Part shown: piece after piece, positions 51,694 to 60,285 of the stretch
Position numbering within the stretch: position 1 is the first letter of the stretch
Layout of the letters: each line of letters opens with the position of its first letter
Source: Acidimicrobiia bacterium
GTDB taxonomy: Bacteria; Actinomycetota; Acidimicrobiia; Acidimicrobiales; Aldehydirespiratoraceae
Assembly: GCA_022819505.1 (NCBI GenBank)
Contig: JAJEHD010000005.1
Location: forward strand, 1 to 64,000
Direction: 5' to 3'
DNA length: 64,000 nucleotides
The notes under the pieces: generated by a model
Seen by the model: only the letters and a program-made list of their open reading frames with translations
Databases searched by the model: none
What the model was told of the DNA's origin: nothing
Program-made: the position numbers and the translations under genes

Positions 51694-52431
51694 TCAGCTG
51701 GTGAGCGAGCCGCCGTTGATTCCGATGGTCTGGGCGGTGACCCAGGCCGCCTCCTCGGATGCGAGCCACACGCAGGCGGCCGCCACGTCGGCGGGCCGGC
51801 CGGTGCGGCCCACCGGGACGGCCCTGGCGAAACGCTCGGTGATCTCGCGGTTCTTGCGTTCGAACAGCCCCAGCGCAAGCGTGTTGGCGGTCACGCCGGA
51901 ACGGGCCACCTCCAGCGCCAGCGAGCGGGTGAAGGCCATCCCGCCGCCCTTGCCGGCGCTGTAGGGGGCGACGCCGATGCCTACGCCGCTGCTGCCCGCC
52001 GCCGACGAGATGGTGATGATGCGCCCCCAGCCCCTGTCGCACATGCCGTCGAGCACCGCGTGGCAGCAGTTCATCACCCCGAACAGGTTCACGTCGACCG
52101 GAGCCTGCCAGTCGGCTGGGTCCATGTCGCGGAACTGCTCGGCCTTCATGTCGGCCGGTCCGGCCAGTCCGGCATTGTTGACGAGGATGTCGACCTGACC
52201 GATATCGCCCACGGCGTCCTGGACCTCGTCGAGCTCGGTCACGTCGAAGCCGGCGGGCGATGCGAGGCCGCCGGCCCGGCCGATCTCGGCCGCCACTGAG
52301 CGAGCCCGCTCATAGAAGTAGTCGTTGACCACCACGCGGGCACCGTGCTCGGCGAGACCCCGGGCGATGCCCGCTCCGATGTTGCGTCCCGCTCCTGTCA
52401 CCAGGGCCGTCCGTCCACTCAAGTCGAACAT
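51694..52431 (-). CDS. SDR family oxidoreductase, 245 aa
   Basis: TGAGRNIG (near residue 12), NNAG mid-protein, SSAAGSSG and YSAGKGG give the SDR cofactor and catalytic residues. It starts MFDLSGRTALVTGAG at ATG 52431, preceded by GGGAG. A GTG/ATG further upstream is unneeded. It is paired with the SDR downstream (50898) and divergent from the MFS carrier at 52550. Both SDRs may act in one fatty-acid, steroid or xenobiotic pathway, by context only. Confidence 0.88.
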   Translation of the reverse strand: MFDLSGRTALVTGAGRNIGAGIARGLAEHGARVVVNDYFYERARSVAAEIGRAGGLASPAGFDVTELDEVQDAVGDIGQVDILVNNAGLAGPADMKAEQFRDMDPADWQAPVDVNLFGVMNCCHAVLDGMCDRGWGRIITISSAAGSSGVGIGVAPYSAGKGGGMAFTRSLALEVARSGVTANTLALGLFERKNREITERFARAVPVGRTGRPADVAAACVWLASEEAAWVTAQTIGINGGSLTS

Positions 52432-52549
52432 CTCGCCGCTCCCTTCGGAGCGAGGGTAGGGGATCGGCGCGGGCGAGTGTGCCAAGTGTCACGCCGGGCC
52501 GGGCGTCCCCGCACGCCGAGCGGACGGGTCGCGCCAGTAGCGTCGGCTG

Positions 52550-53668
52550 GTGCAGAGTCCAGTACGCCTCGTCTACCTGCTAAGGCCCACCGTCAAGGCC
52601 GGCATCCTCCTGGCGGTCGGCTTCAGCGTGCTGGCCTTCGTGTCGACGCCGTTCCTGATGCCCGAGATCGCCGACCACTACGGCATCAGCCTCGGCTCCG
52701 CGTCGCTGATCGGGGTGTTCCAACTGAGCGGATTCGTCATCGGCTCCTGGGGTGCGGGTCGCTGGCTGCAGCCCCGGAACCCGGTGTTCGTGGGATCCCT
52801 GCTGGCCGCGGCGGCCGCCAACCTTGCCTCCGCGACCCTGCCGGCGTTCGCTCTGCTCGTGCCGCTGCGCCTCGTCAACGGCGTGGCGCTTGGCCTCCTG
52901 GCCTGGTACGGCTGGGTGCAGGCCTTCGGTGACGATCGTCGAATGGGCGACGTCGCCGTCGCCGGCCCCGTGGTGGGAGTGGTCGCCGCGCCCGCGGTCT
53001 CCGCCCTTCTGGAGGCCGGCGGCATGCGGCTCGTGTTCGCCATGCTCGCGGTTGTCTCGCTGATCCCGTTGGCGTTCGGCTATCACAGCGAGGTCAGCGA
53101 GCTGCCCCGGGACCGCAAGCGCCACCGGGCGGTTCCCGCCGCGCTGGTGCTGCTGGCCTGCCTGGGCCTGTTCACCCTGGGCGGGTCGTCGGTGTTCATC
53201 TACGCAGTCGTGCTGGGAACCGGCGATCCGGGGCTGACGGTGACCGCGGTCGCGGTGGGATTCAGCCTCAACGCGGTGGTGGCCATTCCGGGCGCCCGGC
53301 TGAGGGCCACTCGCAAGATCCCCAGCCCCTGGATGGTCGCCACCGCGGTGTGCGCGATCGTGGTCGCCACCACGGACTGGCCGTGGCTGTTCCTCGGTGC
53401 TCTCGTGGTGTGGGGGTTCTTCTTCTGGGCCGCGATACCGGGCGTGTTCGATGTGCTGGCCAGCCGGTCGCGCTATCCCGAGGAGCGGGTGGGCGACGCT
53501 CAGGCGCTGATGGCCGCGGGCCGCGCCGGCGGGCCGCTGCTGGGCGGGCTGCTCCTCGACAGCGCGGGAGCGCTAACGCTGGGCATCGTCGGGAGCTCCA
53601 TGATGGTCGCCGCCGCCGTAGGGGTGTTCGCCACCAGAACCGTCGCCAAGCCCCTAGCCGACGGCTGA
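52550..53668 (+). CDS. MFS transporter, 372 aa
   Basis: About eleven to twelve hydrophobic helices in 372 residues, slightly short for an MFS protein. The first helix (AGILLAVGFSVLAFVSTPFL) starts near residue 17, and the sequence has the small-residue packing of the superfamily. The canonical motif A is weak, so a divergent MFS clade is likely. Start GTG at 52550. The class II aldolase-like gene follows 24 bases later and may be co-transcribed. The substrate is unknown. Confidence 0.78.
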   Translation: MQSPVRLVYLLRPTVKAGILLAVGFSVLAFVSTPFLMPEIADHYGISLGSASLIGVFQLSGFVIGSWGAGRWLQPRNPVFVGSLLAAAAANLASATLPAFALLVPLRLVNGVALGLLAWYGWVQAFGDDRRMGDVAVAGPVVGVVAAPAVSALLEAGGMRLVFAMLAVVSLIPLAFGYHSEVSELPRDRKRHRAVPAALVLLACLGLFTLGGSSVFIYAVVLGTGDPGLTVTAVAVGFSLNAVVAIPGARLRATRKIPSPWMVATAVCAIVVATTDWPWLFLGALVVWGFFFWAAIPGVFDVLASRSRYPEERVGDAQALMAAGRAGGPLLGGLLLDSAGALTLGIVGSSMMVAAAVGVFATRTVAKPLADG

Positions 53669-53692
53669 TAGCGGCGGCGCTACCATCCGGCC

Positions 53693-54496
53693 ATGACCGC
53701 TGAGCACGAGACCGGCCCCCGGTCGGGCCCGGAGCCCGAGTGGTACCTGCCCACCTTCGACACGATGGAGGAGGAGCGCCGGCACCGCAAGCAGCGCCTG
53801 GCGGCCACCTACCGGATCTTCGCCAAGCTCGGGTTCGAGGACGGCGCGGTAGGCGCAGCCGGCCATGTCACCGTGCGCGACCCGGAGGATCCCGAAACCT
53901 TCTGGGTCAACCCCTGGGGCGTGCCGTTCGCCCACATCCGTGCGTCGAGCCTGATCCGGGTGGACTCGAACGGGACGATCATCGACGGTGAGGGCGCGCT
54001 CCTGAACGGCGCGGCGTTCGCCATCCACTCGCAGATACATGCGGCCCGGCCCGACGTGGTGGCGGCGGCCCACTCGCACTCGATGCACGGCAAGTCGTTC
54101 TCAGCGCTGGGACGGCTGCTGCGCCCGCTGACCCAGGACGCCTGCGCCTTCTACGACGACCATGTGGTGTTCGACGGCTACAGCGGGGTGGTGATGGAGC
54201 TGGACGAGGGAAAGCGCATCGCGGCCGCGCTGGGCGACTGCAAGGCGGCGATCCTGCAGAACCACGGCCTGCTCACCGTGGGCGCCTCGGTGGACGCGGC
54301 CGCGGGCGCCTTCGTGGCCATGGACCGGGCCTGCCGGTCGCAGCTGCTGGCCGAGGCCGCCGGCGAGCCGATCGACATACCCGACGACGTCGCCCGGCAC
54401 ACCTACTCCATGGTCGGTAGCGACCTGGCCATGTGGTTCACGTTCCAGCCCCTGTACACCGAGATAGTCCAGGAGCAGCCCGACCTGCTCGACTGA
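53693..54496 (+). CDS. Class II aldolase/adducin family protein, 267 aa
   Basis: The metal-binding histidines of the family appear in AAAHSHSMHGKSFS and the C-terminal NHGLLTVG. The N-terminus carries AAGHVTVRDPEDPETFWVNP. This form (about 250-270 residues) is widespread and mostly uncharacterised. Relatives include sugar-phosphate aldolases, decarboxylases and the non-enzymatic adducin head. The ATG at 53693 follows the MFS gene closely, and the gene converges with selD (20-base gap). A zinc-dependent lyase on a small hydroxy acid is plausible, not shown. Confidence 0.88.
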   Translation: MTAEHETGPRSGPEPEWYLPTFDTMEEERRHRKQRLAATYRIFAKLGFEDGAVGAAGHVTVRDPEDPETFWVNPWGVPFAHIRASSLIRVDSNGTIIDGEGALLNGAAFAIHSQIHAARPDVVAAAHSHSMHGKSFSALGRLLRPLTQDACAFYDDHVVFDGYSGVVMELDEGKRIAAALGDCKAAILQNHGLLTVGASVDAAAGAFVAMDRACRSQLLAEAAGEPIDIPDDVARHTYSMVGSDLAMWFTFQPLYTEIVQEQPDLLD

Positions 54497-54516
54497 ACCT
54501 CCGGGCTTGCCGCGCG

Positions 54517-55551
54517 CTAGTTGAGCAGGCGGATCTGGCCTGAGCCCTCGGTTACCTGGCCCATGACTGCGGCCTCGTGTCCCGAGAGTCGCAACTCGGT
54601 CACCGCGGCCAATGCGGCGTCGTGGCTGACCATGCCGAGCAGCAGCCCGCCCGAAGTCTGGGCGTCGGCCAGGATGGTCACCGCTAGATCGCTCACATCG
54701 CCGGTGTCGAGGTGCGGTGAAACCCAATCCAGGTTGCGGGAAGTGCCGCCGGGCACCATCCCCAGCGCAGCCAACTCGCGGGCCCCCTCGATCACCGGGA
54801 CCTGGCCGACCGGGATCTCCAGATCGACGCTGGACTCCTGAGCCATGCGCAGGCCGTGGCCCAGCAGGCCGAAGCCGGTCACGTCGGTGGCCGCGGTGGC
54901 GCCGTGGCGCATCGCGGCGGCCGCAGCCGCCTCGTTGGACCGTGTCATCTCCCGGATAGCTCGATCCACCACCTCGTCTCGGGCCGCCCCGCGCTTGATG
55001 GCGGTCGAGACAACCCCGGTGCCCAGTGGCTTGGTCAGCACCAGCGCGTTTCCCGGCCGCAGCTGGGAGTTCGTGAGCATCCGTGACGGGCTGACCTCGC
55101 CCACGACAGCCATCCCGTACTTCGGCTCGGGATCGTCGACCGTGTGCCCGCCGCCCACGACGAAGCCGCCGGCCTGGGCGGTGTCCTCCCCGCCGGCGAG
55201 CACCTCGGAAAGCAACTCGTTGGACAGCTCCTCGAAGTTCCAGGCCACGAGGTTCAGCGCGAGCAGCGGCCGCCCACCCATGGCATAGACATCCGAGACT
55301 GAGTTGGTGGCCGCGATCCGGCCCCAGGTGCGAGCATCGTCCACTACCGGGGTGATGAAGTCGGCGGTCAACACCAGAGCACGCCCTCGGCCGATGCGCC
55401 ACACGGCGGCGTCATCGCCGGTGGCCAGGCCCACCAGAAGCTCCGGCGGGGGATTGGGGGTAAGGCCGCGCACAACTTGCGCGAGGTCGCTGGCAGCGAT
55501 CTTGCAGCCTCAACCAGCGCCGTGGCTGAACTCTGTTAGCCGGCGAGCCAT
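54517..55551 (-). CDS. selD: Selenide, water dikinase SelD containing an in-frame Sec codon
   Basis: 344 residues when the TGA at 55510-55512 is read as selenocysteine (residue 14). The N-terminus reads MARRLTEFSHGAG-Sec-GCKIAAS, aligned with the E. coli SelD segment SHGAGCGCKIS, so Sec replaces the catalytic Cys17. The following Lys is the ATP-site residue. Downstream blocks are standard: TGDDAAVWRI, TTAD-like LTADFITPVVDD, RIAATNSVSDVYAMGG, DVTGFGLLGH, PQTSGGLL. The enzyme makes selenophosphate from selenide and ATP for Sec-tRNA or selenouridine synthesis. The ATG at 55551 is preceded by AGGGGGTGAT. Starting after the TGA would delete the catalytic loop. It is divergent from the nitronate monooxygenase gene. 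Confidence 0.93.
55484..55502 (-). promoter_or_regulatory. Candidate SECIS hairpin of selD
   Basis: Coding strand AGAUCGCU-GCC-AGCGACCU: seven pairs with one mismatch and a three-base loop starting with G, about 15 bases after the UGA. It is weaker and slightly closer than the AhpD-like element but within the range known for bacterial SECIS. Confidence 0.6.
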
Positions 55552-55676
55552 CGCGATCACCCCCTTGTCCTGGACGGTTGCGTGAACATCCGCAGGATAG
55601 GCGGCTGGCCACAACACGCCGGGGACGGCGGAACCGACCGCCCGAGCGGGACGGGGGCGGCCAGTAGGGTGCAGCC

Positions 55677-56744
55677 GTGACCGTCGACGGGAGGCTCCAG
55701 ACCAGAGCCACCGAGCTGTTCGGAGTGGCGTACCCCATCGTGCAGACCGGAATGGGCTGGGTAGCCGGCCCGTCGCTGGTGACCGGCACCGCCGAGGGCG
55801 GCGGCCTCGGGATCCTGGCCGCGGCCACCATGACTCTCGACGAGATGGACGCGGCCATAGCAGAGGTCAAGTCACGCACCGAGCGGCCCTTCGGGGTGAA
55901 CCTTCGTCCTGACGCCGTTGACCTGACCGACCGGGCCGACCGGCTGGTGGCCGCCGGCGTGCGGGTGGCCAGCTTCGCGGGCCCACCTCCGGCCGAAGTG
56001 GTGCGCCGGCTGCGGGACGGCGGCGTGCTGGTGATGCCCACGGTCGGGGCCCGCCGCCATGCCGAGAAGATGGCTGAACTCGGTGTGGACGCGGTGCTGT
56101 GCCAGGGCGGCGAGGGCGGGGGCCACACCGGCACGGTGCCCACGTCGCTGCTGCTGCCCCAGGTGGTTGACGCGGTGGACGTGCCGGTGATAGCGGCCGG
56201 CGGCTTCCACGACGGGCGGGGCCTGGCCGCGGCCCTGGCGTGGGGAGCTGACGGTGTGGCCATGGGCACCCGCTTCCTGCTCACCGCCGACTCCAAGGTC
56301 CCCGACGCGGTCAAGTCCGTGTACCTGGGCACGCCCGTCACCGGCACCGTGGTATCGAGCAGCATCGACGGCAAGCCCCAGCGAGTGATCCGCACCAGTC
56401 TGGTCGACTCGCTCGAATCGGCCCGCCTCACACGGCTGGCGCGGGCCGCAGTCAACGCCTGGCGGTTCCGGGGCCTCACCGGCATGTCGGTTCCGGCGAT
56501 GCTCCGGGAGGGCCTGGCCATGCGGGCCAGCCAGGACCTGACCTGGAGCCAGATGGCCATGGCCGCCAACGCGCCCATGCTCACCAGGGCGACCATGGTC
56601 GACGGCGACGTCGACGCCGGAGTCCTGCCAACCGGCCAGTGCGTGGGCGTGGTCGACGACCTTCCCAACTGCGCCGAACTCATCGAGCGCATCGTGGCCG
56701 AGGCGGTCGCCGCCCTCGACCGGGTCGCCCCGCGGCCCAACTAG
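55677..56744 (+). CDS. Nitronate monooxygenase (NPD-like FMN enzyme), 355 aa
   Basis: A TIM-barrel FMN protein of the 2-nitropropane dioxygenase family: YPIVQTGMGWVAGPSLV at the N-terminus, GEGGGHTGTVP for phosphate binding, VIAAGGFHDGRGLAAALAWGADGVAMGTRF for the FMN phosphate loop (the last two-thirds of that block are the typical part). Members oxidise alkyl nitronates such as propionate 3-nitronate, or related CH-acids. GTG at 55677 is chosen. The promoter is shared with divergent selD. Confidence 0.88.
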   Translation: MTVDGRLQTRATELFGVAYPIVQTGMGWVAGPSLVTGTAEGGGLGILAAATMTLDEMDAAIAEVKSRTERPFGVNLRPDAVDLTDRADRLVAAGVRVASFAGPPPAEVVRRLRDGGVLVMPTVGARRHAEKMAELGVDAVLCQGGEGGGHTGTVPTSLLLPQVVDAVDVPVIAAGGFHDGRGLAAALAWGADGVAMGTRFLLTADSKVPDAVKSVYLGTPVTGTVVSSSIDGKPQRVIRTSLVDSLESARLTRLARAAVNAWRFRGLTGMSVPAMLREGLAMRASQDLTWSQMAMAANAPMLTRATMVDGDVDAGVLPTGQCVGVVDDLPNCAELIERIVAEAVAALDRVAPRPN

Positions 56745-56755
56745 CGTCCGGGCCC

Positions 56756-57478
56756 ATGTGCGGTCGCTACGTCTCGGCCACCCCGCCCGACGAGGTCGCC
56801 AAGTACTTCGGCGCCCTGTCACCATCGCCCGAGCACACCCTGTCGCCCAACCACAACGTGGCCCCCACCCAGACCGTGTACGCGGTGCGGCAGCGCGAAG
56901 GCGTCCGCAGCCTCGACACGCTGCATTGGGGGCTGGTGCCGTTCTGGGCCAAGGATCCCAAGATCGGCAACCGGATGATCAACGCCCGGGCCGAGACCAT
57001 CGCCCAGAAGAACGCCTTCCGGGTGCCGTTCTCCCGCCGACGCTGCGTCATCCCCGCCGACGGCTTCTACGAGTGGCAGCGCCTCGAGGGCTCCAAGCGC
57101 AAGCAGCCCATGTTCATCAGCCGTCCCGACGGGGAGCCGTTCGCGTTCGCGGGCCTTTGGGAGAAGTGGCGCGACCCGAACAACCCCGACGACGACGGCG
57201 AGCCCCTGGAGCTGCACTCCTGCACCATCATCACCTGCGAGGCCAACGACGCCATGGCCGAGATCCACGACCGGATGCCGGTGGTGCTGCCACCGGGCGC
57301 GTGGGACTCCTGGCTCGATCCGGCCAACACCGACTCCGAGGCTGCCGCCGCTCTGCTGGTGCCGGCGCCTTCGAGCCTGATCCGGATGCACCCGGTGTCC
57401 ACCGAGGTCAACAACGCCCGCAACAACGGCGCCCACCTCATCGAGCGAGCCGACCCGATCGAAATTGATGCTGGTTAG
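56756..57478 (+). CDS. SOS response-associated peptidase (SRAP/HMCES-like), 240 aa
   Basis: Starts MCGRYV, placing the catalytic Cys at position 2 after Met removal. Further family blocks follow: LHWGLVPFWAKD, RMINARAET, CVIPADGFYEWQ and IHDRMPVVL, which give the Asn, Glu and His of the active site. SRAP proteins crosslink to abasic sites in single-stranded DNA and protect them. The ATG at 56756 follows the nitronate monooxygenase stop by 11 bases. It converges with the HIT gene across a small hairpin. Confidence 0.95.
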   Translation: MCGRYVSATPPDEVAKYFGALSPSPEHTLSPNHNVAPTQTVYAVRQREGVRSLDTLHWGLVPFWAKDPKIGNRMINARAETIAQKNAFRVPFSRRRCVIPADGFYEWQRLEGSKRKQPMFISRPDGEPFAFAGLWEKWRDPNNPDDDGEPLELHSCTIITCEANDAMAEIHDRMPVVLPPGAWDSWLDPANTDSEAAAALLVPAPSSLIRMHPVSTEVNNARNNGAHLIERADPIEIDAG

Positions 57479-57492
57479 GCCCTTATAGGGCC
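57478..57492. terminator. Small hairpin between convergent SRAP and HIT genes
   Basis: GGCCCT-TAT-AGGGCC, six pairs with a three-base loop, beginning on the last base of the SRAP stop codon. It may act as a bidirectional terminator. Confidence 0.5.
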
Positions 57493-57535
57493 ACAGGCCG
57501 CATCAGTTTCGGTGGGCGAGCGCCTTCCGGGCGGG

Positions 57536-57943
57536 TCAGCCGGGCTGAGCGAGGTGGCTGCGCAGCAGGTCCGCGACCGCGTCGAGGTCGTCGGGGTCGG
57601 GGCTGGTGTCGGCCTGGGTGAAGTCGAGATGGGCCATGGTCGAGATGGGCACCACATGCACATGCACATGGGGGACCTCGAACCCGGCGATCATCAGGCC
57701 GACCCGGTCCGGCGCCAGCCCGGCCGCCTGCTGGGCCGCGGCCACGCCGTGGGCCACGGCCATCAGATGGGCCACCGTCTCGGAGTCGAGATCCACCCAG
57801 TGGTCGACCTCGACTCTCGGCACCACCAGCACGTGACCCCGGTTGAGGGGCCGCACGTCCATGAACGCGACGCAGACGTCGTCGCGCCACACGAAGCGGC
57901 CGGGAATCTCGCCGTCGATGATCCGGGTGAAGATTGAGGGCAT
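57536..57943 (-). CDS. HIT family nucleotide hydrolase/transferase, 135 aa
   Basis: The histidine triad HVHVHVVP and the N-terminal block CVAFMDVRPLNRGHVLVVPR define a HIT protein of the Hint/HinT-like branch. Such enzymes hydrolyse nucleoside phosphoramidates or dinucleotides. The start ATG at 57943 is divergent from the phosphatidyltransferase gene (25 bases), so the promoters overlap. Confidence 0.93.
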   Translation of the reverse strand: MPSIFTRIIDGEIPGRFVWRDDVCVAFMDVRPLNRGHVLVVPRVEVDHWVDLDSETVAHLMAVAHGVAAAQQAAGLAPDRVGLMIAGFEVPHVHVHVVPISTMAHLDFTQADTSPDPDDLDAVADLLRSHLAQPG

Positions 57944-57967
57944 CCGCTGATCGTAGGCTGAACCCCC

Positions 57968-58567
57968 ATGGCAGCGCCGAGAACCGGCGAGGACCGGATC
58001 CTCACCGTCCCCAACCTGATCTCGGCGGCCCGCCTGGCCTGCATCCCGGTGTTCCTGTGGCTGCTGTTCGGGGTGGGGGACCGCTGGGCCGCGGCCCTGC
58101 TGTGGGGAGCGCTGGGAGCCACCGACTGGGTCGACGGCTGGTGGGCCCGCCGGTTCGACTCGGTCAGCAAGGTGGGCAAGCTGCTCGACCCGATCACTGA
58201 CCGGGGGGTGCTGCTGGCCGGAGTCTTCGCGGTCGGCTTCGACGGGTCGGTTCCGTGGTGGCTGGTGGTGCTGACCCTGGCCCGGGAGGGCATTGTGGCG
58301 GTGGTGGGGCTGGTGCTGCTCTCGCTGGGGGCCAAGCCGATCGACGTGACCTGGTGGGGCAAGTGCGCCACGTTCGGGCTGTACTTCTGCTTCCCGCTGC
58401 TGCTGGCCGGCGCCTCCGACATCGCGGTGGCCGAGGGCTTCCGGGTCGCGGGATGGGTGTGCGCGGTGCCGTCGCTGGTCTACAGCTACCTGTCCGCGGT
58501 GCAGTACATACCGTTGGGGCGCGAGTCACTGCGCCAAGGACGAGCCGAAAAGGAAGAAGCGACGTGA
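57968..58567 (+). CDS. CDP-alcohol phosphatidyltransferase (PgsA-like), 199 aa
   Basis: The signature D-G-x2-A-R-x8-G-x3-D-x3-D is read in ATDWVDGWWARRFDSVSKVGKLLDPITD (its second half holds the catalytic Asp pair). Five to six membrane helices surround it. Members join CDP-diacylglycerol with glycerol phosphate, inositol phosphate or another alcohol in the cytoplasmic membrane. NLISAARLACIPVFL is typical of the phosphatidylglycerophosphate/cardiolipin synthase branch. The stop overlaps a 13-codon mini-ORF that leads into the LLM gene. Confidence 0.9.
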   Translation: MAAPRTGEDRILTVPNLISAARLACIPVFLWLLFGVGDRWAAALLWGALGATDWVDGWWARRFDSVSKVGKLLDPITDRGVLLAGVFAVGFDGSVPWWLVVLTLAREGIVAVVGLVLLSLGAKPIDVTWWGKCATFGLYFCFPLLLAGASDIAVAEGFRVAGWVCAVPSLVYSYLSAVQYIPLGRESLRQGRAEKEEAT

Positions 58568-58605
58568 GCACAGTCAAGGCATCAGCACCGGAGATGTCGC
58601 CGTGA
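58564..58605 (+). CDS. 13-codon mini-ORF bridging two genes
   Basis: GTG at 58564 overlaps the preceding stop as GTGA, and its own TGA at 58603-58605 overlaps the LLM start (GTG 58602) the same way. It would encode MSTVKASAPEMSP. It may serve translational coupling rather than a functional peptide. Confidence 0.35.
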   Translation: MSTVKASAPEMSP

Positions 58606-59528
58606 GCGTGCGGTGGGGGGTCTGGTTCGAGCCCACCCAGCCCGTCCGGCGGCTGGTCGAGCTGGCCCGGCTGGGAGAGTCGCTCGGGGCCGAGGTCTGC
58701 TTCGTGGCCGACGAGGGCACCGAGCGCGACGTGTACGTGGCCCTCACCACCATCGTCGAGGCCACCGGGCTCAAGGTGGCCCCGGCCATCACCAACCCGT
58801 TCAGCCGCCACCCGGTGGCCACCGCAGCGGCCATCGCCACTTTGGCCGAGTTGGCCCCGGGCCGGGTGATGCACGGTTTGGGCGTGGGCGGCAGCCGGGT
58901 GCTCAAGCCGCTCGGGATGGACCCCGAGCGCCCCTTCACCGCCCTGCGGGAGACGTTCGAGCTCAACCGGCGCCTGCTGGACGGCGAGACGGTGGGGGAG
59001 GCGTCCCTGCCCTGGTTCCGGCCCGAACATCCCCTGCCCGTGGCGGTGGCCGGGCGGGGCCCGCGCGTCCAGCGCCTCGCGGCGGAGCATTCCGACTGCG
59101 TGATCCTGTCGGCCGCGCCCCCCGCCGACCTGCCCGCCTTCGCCGAGCGGATCCGGTCAGCGGGCTCGGCCGAGATCGCCTGGTCGGCCTATCTGGCCTA
59201 CAACGACACCGAGCGGCGCCGGGTGCTGCCCCACTTCTCCTACATGGCCGTCGACGCGCCCGCCGAGGTGCGAGCAGCCGACGGCCTCGACGACGCCACC
59301 ACCGCCGAGGTCCGTCGCCTGATGCTGGCCGGCCGCATGGACGCCGCGGCCGAACTGCTGCCCGACGCCCTGGTGGACCGCTACGGCCTGGCCGGCACGC
59401 CCGAGGAGATCTCAGCCCGGATCGGCGAGCTGCGCGACTGCTTCGACTACTTCATGCTGCCAATGAACGACGAGGCCACCGCAGCCGACCACATTCAATA
59501 CAGCGCCCGGATCTTCAACGCCGCCTAG
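58602..59528 (+). CDS. LLM-class F420/flavin-dependent oxidoreductase, 308 aa
   Basis: TIM-barrel luciferase-like monooxygenase pattern: VRWGVWFEPTQPVRRLVELA, ERDVYVALTTIVEATG, the conserved HGLGVGGSRVLKPLG and VAVAGRGPRVQRLAAE. In actinobacteria most such proteins use F420. The gene is coupled through the mini-ORF to the phosphatidyltransferase, but a functional link is not evident. It is convergent with the AhpD-like gene across a strong hairpin. A second LLM gene lies at 60286. Confidence 0.88.
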   Translation: MSVRWGVWFEPTQPVRRLVELARLGESLGAEVCFVADEGTERDVYVALTTIVEATGLKVAPAITNPFSRHPVATAAAIATLAELAPGRVMHGLGVGGSRVLKPLGMDPERPFTALRETFELNRRLLDGETVGEASLPWFRPEHPLPVAVAGRGPRVQRLAAEHSDCVILSAAPPADLPAFAERIRSAGSAEIAWSAYLAYNDTERRRVLPHFSYMAVDAPAEVRAADGLDDATTAEVRRLMLAGRMDAAAELLPDALVDRYGLAGTPEEISARIGELRDCFDYFMLPMNDEATAADHIQYSARIFNAA

Positions 59529-59599
59529 CCCAGTAGCGAGCCACTCAGAGCATCGTCTCGGCGCGTCCCGCAAGGCCGGGGGTGGCGACGGGTCCGGGC

Positions 59600-59629
59600 G
59601 ACCGACAATGGGGCGCAGCCCCGTCGGTC
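59600..59629. terminator. Strong hairpin between convergent LLM and AhpD-like genes
   Basis: GACCGAC-AAT-GGGGC-GCA-GCCCC-GTCGGTC: five plus seven pairs with a three-base bulge. An outer CGGGTCC/GGACCCG pair (59589-59595, 59647-59653) can extend it. It is a likely bidirectional terminator. Confidence 0.7.
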
Positions 59630-59671
59630 GGACGGAGCCCGGCGACAGGACCCGCCGGCCGGGACGGTCCG

Positions 59672-60250
59672 CTAGGACTGGGGGATGGCCGAATAAGCGG
59701 GAAAATCCGGGTCGACCACGGAGTGGATCCCCAAGCCCATGGCCACCCGGTTCACGTAGTTGAGATGGGCGCACTGGGCGTTGGTGTCGATGATGTCGAG
59801 GTCGTCGAGGCCCGCAGCCCGCAGCTCGTCGACGTCGGCCTCGGTGATCGAGCCGGGCGAGCGGGTGAGCTTCACTGCGTAGCGCACCACCGCGGCGTCG
59901 GCCGGCTCCAGCGGAAGCGACTCGAAGCAGTCGGGGTCGGCGGCCAGCTTGGCGATGGCCTCGTCGTCGAGGCCGGTCTGGCGCAGCTTGATGGTCACCT
60001 GGCTCATGCAGTGAACGGTGCCGTTGATGGCCGAGGTCACGAAGCTGATCAGGTTGCGCTGGTGGGGGGTGAGACGCGACGGGCACTTCTCCGTCGCGGC
60101 GTAAAGGTCGAGCCGGGCGGCCACCAGCGCAGGGTGCAGCGACCCGGCCATGGTCATCTCCGTGGGCTCGCCCAGAGCCCGGGCCTGGCGGTCGTAGTGG
60201 TCCCTCAACTCGCCTTCGGCCTCGTCGTATGGAATCGTGGAGATCCACAT
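59672..60250 (-). CDS. AhpD-like/carboxymuconolactone decarboxylase family protein, Cys form, 192 aa
   Basis: A paralogue of the selenoprotein at 15528-16076. The shared C-terminal blocks are YAVKLTRSPGSITEADVDELRAAGL and YVNRVAMGLGI. The redox motif here reads INGTVHCMSQ, with the single Cys at the position held by Sec in the other copy. The first Cys of CxxC is Thr, so it cannot form the usual intramolecular disulfide and may use another thiol or be a different enzyme. ATG at 60250 chosen. Longer frames are Arg-rich and overlap the divergent LLM gene. It lies between two LLM oxidoreductases. Confidence 0.85.
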   Translation of the reverse strand: MWISTIPYDEAEGELRDHYDRQARALGEPTEMTMAGSLHPALVAARLDLYAATEKCPSRLTPHQRNLISFVTSAINGTVHCMSQVTIKLRQTGLDDEAIAKLAADPDCFESLPLEPADAAVVRYAVKLTRSPGSITEADVDELRAAGLDDLDIIDTNAQCAHLNYVNRVAMGLGIHSVVDPDFPAYSAIPQS

Positions 60251-60285
60251 TCGCAGCTCCTGTCGCCGTGACGATCGTGAGGAAG

